64,000 bases of DNA from Entomohabitans teleogrylli (GTDB lineage: Bacteria > Pseudomonadota > Gammaproteobacteria > Enterobacterales > Enterobacteriaceae), in the NCBI RefSeq assembly GCF_001484765.1, contig NZ_LLXO01000007.1:247212-311211 (forward strand), given 5' to 3'. A program made the position numbers and the translations under genes. Positions 59,326 through 64,000 of the stretch are shown in pieces. Under the pieces are notes generated by a model. It saw only the letters and a list, made by a program, of their open reading frames with translations. It made no database searches and was not told the origin of the DNA. The stretch's first letter is position 1. Each line of letters opens with the position of its first letter.

Positions 59326-60033
59326 TTAACGTGCCTCAAGGGCAAACACTTGCGCGCCCTGTTCGGTGACGCGCCAGCGGACATTGAAATCAAGCAGATG
59401 CGCCGCGTAGTCTTTACCGGATGTTTCGCCCTTCCGGTAGGCCGGTCGCGGATCCTGAGCCAGAACTTCGCTGATAAAGCGCGCCAGATGCGGGTAGCGC
59501 TTTTCCAGCGTTATTATCTGGTGCGCAACCTCCGGGGTAAAGGTTACCGGCATGGCGGCCTCCGGGGCCAGCTGTGCGTAGCCGGCGCGCGCCTGTGGGA
59601 GGGCTTCGGCAAAAGGCAGATAAGGTTTGATATCCACCACGGGGGTACCATCAACTAAGTCGAGACTTCCCAGACGCAGGATAACGCTATCTTTCTGGCA
59701 GTCGATGCCGCGGAGTTCAACCAGCGACATGCCGATTGGGTTTGGGCGAAAGGTCGAACGGGTGGCGAACACGCCGATGCGGGCATTGCCGCCCAGTCGG
59801 GGCGGCCGTACCGTTGGACGCCAGCCGCCTTTCGCGGTCTGGTGGAAAATGAACAGTAGCCACAGATGGCTGAACTCTTCCAGACCACGCACTGCTTGCG
59901 GTTGATTATAAGGTGCGATGAGATGCAGTTCGCCGCCTCCGTCTTTTACCAGGCCAGGCTGGCGCGGTACGGCAAACTTTTCTTTGTAAGGTGAACGAAT
60001 AACCCCAATCGGGTTAATGTTCCAGTCCGTCAT
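59326..60033 (-). CDS. trmO: tRNA (adenine(37)-N6)-methyltransferase TrmO
   Basis: TrmO (TsaA, YaeB) N6-methylates t6A37 in tRNA(Thr) using SAM. The 235-residue protein has the TrmO beta-barrel core with VIRSPYKEKFAVPRQPG, GVFATRSTFRPNPIGMSLVEL and DVKPYL-like DIKPYLPFAE, plus a C-terminal domain. Its ATG at 60031-60033 overlaps the rcsF stop (ATGA), which decides the start over a TTG 11 codons earlier. It is translationally coupled to rcsF. Confidence 0.96.
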   Translation of the reverse strand: MTDWNINPIGVIRSPYKEKFAVPRQPGLVKDGGGELHLIAPYNQPQAVRGLEEFSHLWLLFIFHQTAKGGWRPTVRPPRLGGNARIGVFATRSTFRPNPIGMSLVELRGIDCQKDSVILRLGSLDLVDGTPVVDIKPYLPFAEALPQARAGYAQLAPEAAMPVTFTPEVAHQIITLEKRYPHLARFISEVLAQDPRPAYRKGETSGKDYAAHLLDFNVRWRVTEQGAQVFALEAR

Positions 60034-60434
60034 TTGGCGCTGACTTGCAGTGCTGAGCCCAGACAAACAGCCTGGCGATAGCAGCCGGGAGTACCGCTGG
60101 TCACTTCACAGCTGTGCTGAAGTACGGCGTTGGCTTTCATTTTCGCGGCGTTGATCTGCATGCGTTTACGGGCCGTAGGGATATTCGCAGGAGAGTCCTG
60201 ATTCGTCGCCTGGCAGGATTCTCCGCTGACTTCGCCGAGGTCGCGGAATGGTTTACCGACCAGATCTTCTGCGTTGGTATAGATTCTTACCGGAGTCGCC
60301 CGGGGAGCTTTAGGTTTTGCCGGCTCCGCTTTCATTGGGGTTGCCGTGCTTTGAACAGGCTCGACGGGAGATCTGCTTAGCATAGAGCAGCCGCTCAGAA
60401 CGAGCGCCATTAAACAGATCGGTAAAGCACGCAT
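60030..60434 (-). CDS. rcsF: Outer-membrane stress lipoprotein RcsF
   Basis: RcsF senses LPS and peptidoglycan damage and triggers the Rcs phosphorelay through IgaA. The 134-residue precursor matches E. coli length: lipobox LSGC with Cys16, a proline- and lysine-rich linker, and four cysteines at 74, 109, 118 and 124 for the two disulfides of the signalling domain. BamA, in this window, is its known partner for exposure at the cell surface. The stop overlaps trmO. Confidence 0.97.
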   Translation of the reverse strand: MRALPICLMALVLSGCSMLSRSPVEPVQSTATPMKAEPAKPKAPRATPVRIYTNAEDLVGKPFRDLGEVSGESCQATNQDSPANIPTARKRMQINAAKMKANAVLQHSCEVTSGTPGCYRQAVCLGSALQVSAK

Positions 60435-60499
60435 AATAATTCCTCAAAAGAAAGGGTTGAACGGCCCTTATTGAATCAGTTGATTGTGCAAATAACAAG

Positions 60500-60517
60500 A
60501 CGGGCAAACGCCCGTCC
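60500..60517 (-). terminator. Terminator of metNIQ
   Basis: GACGGGC (60500-60506) and GCCCGTC (60511-60517) with a 4-nt loop lie between metQ and rcsF. On the minus strand TTGTTATTTG follows. Confidence 0.7.
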
Positions 60518-60548
60518 TGAATATTTCAGAGCTACCCTTGCTGATCTA

Positions 60549-61364
60549 TTACCAGCCCTTAACGGCTCCGCCCTTAAATATTTCGTTCGCCGCTTTAGCG
60601 ACTTCATCAGACTGGTACGCTTCAACGAATTTCTTCACGTTGTCGGCGTCTTTGTTATCTTCACGCGCCACAATCAGGTTAACGTACGGCGACTCTTTAT
60701 CTTCGACAAAGATACCATCGGTTGCGGGTGTTAAGCCGATCTGGCTGGCATAGGTGGTGTTAATGACCGCCAGTGCAATCTGAGCGTCGTCCAGGGAACG
60801 CGGTAACTGCGGCGCTTCCAGTTCAACAATCTTCAGGTTTTTCGGGTTTTCGATAACATCCAGCACGGTCGGCTGCAGGCCAACACCGTCTTTCAGCTTG
60901 ATCAGACCTACTTTCTGCAACAGCAGCAGAGAACGGCCAAGGTTAGTCGGATCATTAGGGATAGCGACCTGAGAGCCTGGCTGTAGTTCATCTAACGATT
61001 TGATTTTTTTCGAGTAGCCAGCGATAGGGTAAACAAACGTATTGCCGACCGGCACCAGTTTATAACCACGCTCTTTGATCTGCTGATCCAGGTAAGGCTT
61101 GTGCTGGAATGCGTTAACATCAATGTCGCCTTTGCTCAGGGCTTCGTTCGGTAACACATAGTCGTTAAAGGTGACCAGCTCTACATTCAGGCCATATTTT
61201 TCCTGAGCGATTTTTTTAGCTACCTCGGCGACCTGCAGTTCCTGACCGACAATGACGCCAACTTTAATGTGGTTAGGATCTTTTTCTTCCTGACCACAGC
61301 CAACCAGCGCCAGGGAACCGATAAGTGCGCCTATTGCTGCAAAGGTTTTAAATTTAAAAGCCAT
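60549..61364 (-). CDS. metQ: Methionine-binding lipoprotein MetQ
   Basis: MetQ binds D- and L-methionine outside the inner membrane and feeds the MetNI importer. The 271-residue precursor has lipobox LVGC with Cys23, then HIKVGVIVGQELQVAEVAKK and the NLPA-family ligand region (AFQHKPYLDQQIKERGYKLV, IPNDPTNLGRSLLLLQ). It is the last gene of metNIQ, 37 nt after metI. Confidence 0.97.
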   Translation of the reverse strand: MAFKFKTFAAIGALIGSLALVGCGQEEKDPNHIKVGVIVGQELQVAEVAKKIAQEKYGLNVELVTFNDYVLPNEALSKGDIDVNAFQHKPYLDQQIKERGYKLVPVGNTFVYPIAGYSKKIKSLDELQPGSQVAIPNDPTNLGRSLLLLQKVGLIKLKDGVGLQPTVLDVIENPKNLKIVELEAPQLPRSLDDAQIALAVINTTYASQIGLTPATDGIFVEDKESPYVNLIVAREDNKDADNVKKFVEAYQSDEVAKAANEIFKGGAVKGW

Positions 61365-61401
61365 ATCCCTTCCTTCCTCTGAGAATCAAAAAGATGTTGT
61401 G

Positions 61402-62055
61402 TTATTTATGCGTTACAGCACGCACGATACGATCGCCGCAGAACTGAATCAGATAAACCAGAATCACCAACAATACCAGTACAGTATTCATCACAGTAGC
61501 GTTGTAGCCAATGTACCCGTACTGATAGCCTATCTGCCCCAGACCGCCAGCTCCGACTGCACCACCCATAGCAGAATAGCCTACCAGGGTGATGAGTGTG
61601 ATAGTGGCGGCGTTAACCAAACCCGGTAACGCTTCCGGCAGCAGAATTTTACGAACGATTTGCAGCGGTGTGGCGCCCATAGCCCGGGAGGCTTCGATCA
61701 GCCCGGAGGGAATTTCCAGCAGCGCGTTTTCCACCATACGGGCGATAAACGGCGCGGCGCCTACCGTCAGCGGCACGATAGCCGCCTGCAGGCCGATGGA
61801 AGTACCGACAACGGCGCGGGTAAAGGGAATCATCCATACCAGCAAGATAATAAAAGGAATCGAACGGAAAATATTTACCAGTGCTGAAATTGTGCGATAC
61901 AGCTTCTGGTTTTCAACAATTTGCCCGGGGCGGGTAACGTACAGCAGAACGCCGACCGGCAGGCCGAGCACGAAACCGAAAAATCCGGACACGAATGTCA
62001 TTGCCAGGGTTTCCCAGACGCCGCGCAGCATCAGCATCATCATCGCTTCAGACAT
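61402..62055 (-). CDS. metI: Methionine ABC transporter permease MetI
   Basis: MetI is the inner-membrane channel of the methionine importer. The 217 residues form about five membrane helices, and the EAA coupling motif [25 protein letters not shown] is visible near residue 130. It starts inside the end of metN (8-nt overlap), so the two subunits are probably made in a coupled ratio. Confidence 0.97.
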   Translation of the reverse strand: MSEAMMMLMLRGVWETLAMTFVSGFFGFVLGLPVGVLLYVTRPGQIVENQKLYRTISALVNIFRSIPFIILLVWMIPFTRAVVGTSIGLQAAIVPLTVGAAPFIARMVENALLEIPSGLIEASRAMGATPLQIVRKILLPEALPGLVNAATITLITLVGYSAMGGAVGAGGLGQIGYQYGYIGYNATVMNTVLVLLVILVYLIQFCGDRIVRAVTHK

Positions 62056-63079
62056 AGCCGAGCACCTCCACTTTTACATTATGCTCTTGCAGGTAAGCGA
62101 TAGCGGCCTGCGTATCGGCGTTGTCGCCATGCATTTCCGTCAGCATGATGCCGAATTTCACACCACCAGCGTAATCCATCTGCGCGCTGATAATATTGTT
62201 GTTGACCGTAAAACGCCGCGCGGTCTCAGACAATAGCGGCGCGTCTACCGACTGACCGGTAAATTCCAGACGCAGCAGCGGTACGCTGTCTTTGCCCGGT
62301 TCCGGCGACAGGCGCGCAGAATAATCTTCCGGAATGTCCAGATGTAAAGTGGACTGAATAAACTGCTGAGCCAGCGGTGTTTTGGGATAGGAAAATACTT
62401 CGCCCACAGTATCCTGCTCAATCAGTTCGCCATTGCTGATGACGGCGACACAATCGCAAATGCGCTTTACCACATCCATTTCGTGCGTGATCAGCAAAAT
62501 GGTCAGCCCGAGACGGCGGTTGATGTCTTTGAGTAGTTCGAGAATAGAGCGGGTAGTGGCCGGATCCAGCGCGCTGGTGGCTTCATCGCAGAGCAGAACT
62601 TTTGGATTGCTGGCCAGGGCGCGGGCGATGGCCACACGTTGCTTCTGGCCCCCCGACAGGTTGGCCGGCCAGGCGTCCTGCTTGTCGCTTAATCCCACCA
62701 GGCTCAATAACTCCGTTACCCGGCGTTTAATCTCCTCTTTTGGCGTGTTGTCCAGCTCCAGCGGCAGCGCCACATTACCGAAAACGGTGCGTGAAGAGAG
62801 CAGATTAAAGTGCTGGAAGATCATCCCTATCTGGCGACGCGCTCTGGTGAGCTGCGAGTCGGTCATGGATGTCAGCTCCTGGTCGTCAACCAGCACGGTT
62901 CCCTGGGTGGGGCGCTCCAGCAGGTTGACGCAGCGAATCAGCGTACTTTTGCCGGCTCCCGAAGCGCCAATCACGCCATAAATTTGCCCGGCGGGAACAT
63001 GCAGGCTGACATTATTCAGCGCCTGAATCGTTCGGGTCCCCTGCTGGAACACTTTAGTAATATTCGAAAGTTTAATCAT
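62048..63079 (-). CDS. metN: Methionine ABC transporter ATPase MetN
   Basis: MetN powers methionine uptake and is inhibited by cytoplasmic methionine through its C-terminal domain. The 343-residue protein has Walker [10 protein letters not shown], signature LSGGQKQR, Walker [12 protein letters not shown], and the C2/ACT-like regulatory domain (about 265-343). It is the first gene of metNIQ. A perfect AGACGTCT MetJ box about 100 nt upstream suggests repression by MetJ-SAM. Confidence 0.98.
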   Translation of the reverse strand: MIKLSNITKVFQQGTRTIQALNNVSLHVPAGQIYGVIGASGAGKSTLIRCVNLLERPTQGTVLVDDQELTSMTDSQLTRARRQIGMIFQHFNLLSSRTVFGNVALPLELDNTPKEEIKRRVTELLSLVGLSDKQDAWPANLSGGQKQRVAIARALASNPKVLLCDEATSALDPATTRSILELLKDINRRLGLTILLITHEMDVVKRICDCVAVISNGELIEQDTVGEVFSYPKTPLAQQFIQSTLHLDIPEDYSARLSPEPGKDSVPLLRLEFTGQSVDAPLLSETARRFTVNNNIISAQMDYAGGVKFGIMLTEMHGDNADTQAAIAYLQEHNVKVEVLGYV

Positions 63080-63159
63080 CTGGTTATTTATTATCGTATT
63101 TTAGAAGGTTAGCCGTGGCATTGGGATGCCGGATACGGACAATGACCGTAAAACTGAAT

Positions 63160-63183
63160 GGATGTTAAGGCATCCAGACGTCT
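63160..63183 (-). promoter_or_regulatory. MetJ operator (met boxes) for metNIQ
   Basis: AGACGTCT at 63176-63183 is a perfect 8-bp met box. The adjacent octamers read on the minus strand, GGATGCCT (63168-63175) and TAACATCC (63160-63167), match at five and four positions, giving the tandem arrangement MetJ needs. Confidence 0.8.
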
Positions 63184-63266
63184 AAATCAATCCGTATATT
63201 GGACGCTTTCTCTGGCGGTGAAACGTGCGATACTACGCGCTATTACTTTTCCATGGAGTTTTTCCG

Positions 63267-63827
63267 GTGGCTAAACCAGTACCTGCAATTTTTCTCGATC
63301 GCGACGGCACAATTAATGTCGATCATGGTTATGTTCATGAGATCGACCAGTTTGAATTTATCGATGGCGCGATCGATGCGATGCGTGAACTTAAAGAGAT
63401 GGGATTTATGCTGGTGCTGGTGACAAATCAGTCAGGCATTGCGCGCGGTATGTTTACTGAGGCGCAATTTGAGCAACTGACTGAATGGATGGACTGGTCG
63501 CTCGCCGATCGCGGGGTTGATCTTGATGGTATCTACTATTGTCCGCACCATCCGGAAGGCTCAGTCGCTGAATTCAGCCTGTCATGTGATTGCCGGAAAC
63601 CTCAACCGGGGATGCTGAATTCGGCGCGGGATTATCTGCATATTGATATGGCAGCCTCTTATATGGTGGGCGATAAGCTGGAAGATATGCAGGCTGCCGC
63701 TGCCGCGCAGGTGGGTACTAAAGTACTGGTGCGAACCGGTAAGTCTTTAACAAGTGAGGCGGAATCTGCCGCTGACTGGGTGCTTAATAGCCTCGCCGAA
63801 TTACCTGCGGCGATTAAAAAGCGTTAA
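63267..63827 (+). CDS. gmhB: D-glycero-beta-D-manno-heptose-1,7-bisphosphate 7-phosphatase
   Basis: GmhB removes the 7-phosphate from heptose bisphosphate in the pathway to ADP-heptose for the LPS inner core. The 186-residue HAD phosphatase has the nucleophile motif FLDRDGT (Asp11, Asp13), [10 protein letters not shown], the zinc-binding YCPHHPEG...CDCRKP, and [13 protein letters not shown] at 63267 follows TGGAG and gives the usual AKPVPAIF start; an upstream ATG at 63225 was rejected. It is divergent from metN and precedes rrn promoters. Confidence 0.96.
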   Translation: MAKPVPAIFLDRDGTINVDHGYVHEIDQFEFIDGAIDAMRELKEMGFMLVLVTNQSGIARGMFTEAQFEQLTEWMDWSLADRGVDLDGIYYCPHHPEGSVAEFSLSCDCRKPQPGMLNSARDYLHIDMAASYMVGDKLEDMQAAAAAQVGTKVLVRTGKSLTSEAESAADWVLNSLAELPAAIKKR

Positions 63828-63831
63828 AAAA

Positions 63832-63871
63832 CGGGCGTTGAGTTTAAAAACTAAACGTCCGGCATTTTTTT
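63832..63871 (+). terminator. Terminator after gmhB
   Basis: CGGGCGTT (63832-63839) and AACGTCCG (63854-63861) pair with one wobble. An inner AGTTT/AAACT pairing is possible, and a run of seven Ts follows just downstream. It insulates gmhB from the rRNA promoter. Confidence 0.8.
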
Positions 63872-63883
63872 CAAAATTTGTGC

Positions 63884-63911
63884 TTGCTATCCCGGACGGT
63901 CTCCCTATAAT
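63884..63911 (+). promoter_or_regulatory. rRNA operon promoter P1
   Basis: TTGCTA (63884-63889) and TATAAT (63906-63911) are 16 nt apart, followed by the discriminator GCGCCTCC. This is the hallmark of enterobacterial rrn P1 promoters, which DksA and ppGpp repress. The preceding AT-rich stretch (63862-63880) may be an UP element. The position after gmhB corresponds to rrnH in E. coli. Confidence 0.9.
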
Positions 63912-63977
63912 GCGCCTCCATCGACACGGCGCTGAGCATAGCGGCGGGTTGATGTGAGAAAATCCTGAATGTCAGGG

Positions 63978-63983
63978 TTGACT
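63978..63983 (+). promoter_or_regulatory. -35 element of rRNA promoter P2
   Basis: TTGACT at 63978-63983 is placed as in E. coli rrn P2, which begins TTGACTCTG. Its -10 element would fall just past position 64000. Confidence 0.75.
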
Positions 63984-64000
63984 CTGCAAGAGGAACGCGT

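Overview
This 64 kb window is chromosomal DNA of a member of the order Enterobacterales, most likely a GC-rich Enterobacteriaceae relative of Escherichia, Klebsiella and Enterobacter; I cannot name the genus. Nearly every gene and the gene order match the E. coli K-12 stretch from gluQ/dksA through fhu, degP, dapD-glnD, rpsB-tsf, bamA-lpx-dnaE-accA and proS to metNIQ-gmhB and the promoter of an rRNA operon. I count 57 protein genes. All are intact except gluQ, which runs off the left edge. I saw no insertion sequence, prophage, CRISPR array, toxin-antitoxin locus or defence island.

Layout. 1-2.9 kb (minus strand): thpR-sfsA-dksA-gluQ, RNA processing and stringent control. 2.9-8 kb: hrpB and mrcB (PBP1b). 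8.3-14.3 kb: fhuACDB, ferric hydroxamate uptake behind a Fur box. 14.3-20 kb: hemL (haem), clcA (Cl-/H+ antiport), erpA (Fe-S delivery), and the minus-strand set mtn-btuF-yadS. 20-29.6 kb: dgt, degP (sigma-E promoter), cdaR, then minus-strand yaeH, dapD, glnD and map. 29.7-36.7 kb: the translation/isoprenoid/phospholipid run rpsB-tsf-pyrH-frr-dxr-uppS-cdsA. 36.7-49.9 kb: the envelope and replication cluster rseP-bamA-skp-lpxD-fabZ-lpxA-lpxB-rnhB-dnaE-accA, with many overlapping or non-ATG starts. 50-57.4 kb: ldcC, yaeR, tilS, a small c-type cytochrome that I do not know from the E. coli locus, rof-yaeP, yaeQ-arfB, nlpE and yaeF. 57.5-63.1 kb (minus): proS, rcsF-trmO, metNIQ. 63.2-64 kb: gmhB and rrn promoters P1 and P2, whose rRNA genes lie beyond the edge.

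The genes fall into linked themes. One is outer-membrane and lipid A building (bamA, skp, lpxD/A/B, fabZ, accA, cdsA, uppS, gmhB). Another is envelope stress sensing and response (rseP, degP, nlpE, rcsF). A third is nutrient import through binding-protein ABC systems (fhuCDB, btuF, metNIQ). The last is translation and ribosome rescue (rpsB, tsf, frr, map, proS, tilS, arfB, dksA).

I found no convincing undescribed biological system. The best leads are the cytochrome c gene translationally overlapped with tilS; a possible attenuator built on a palindromic repeat between rpsB and tsf; tandem hairpins between map and glnD, one of them a terminator abutting the glnD start; and a shortened phage-receptor loop in FhuA.
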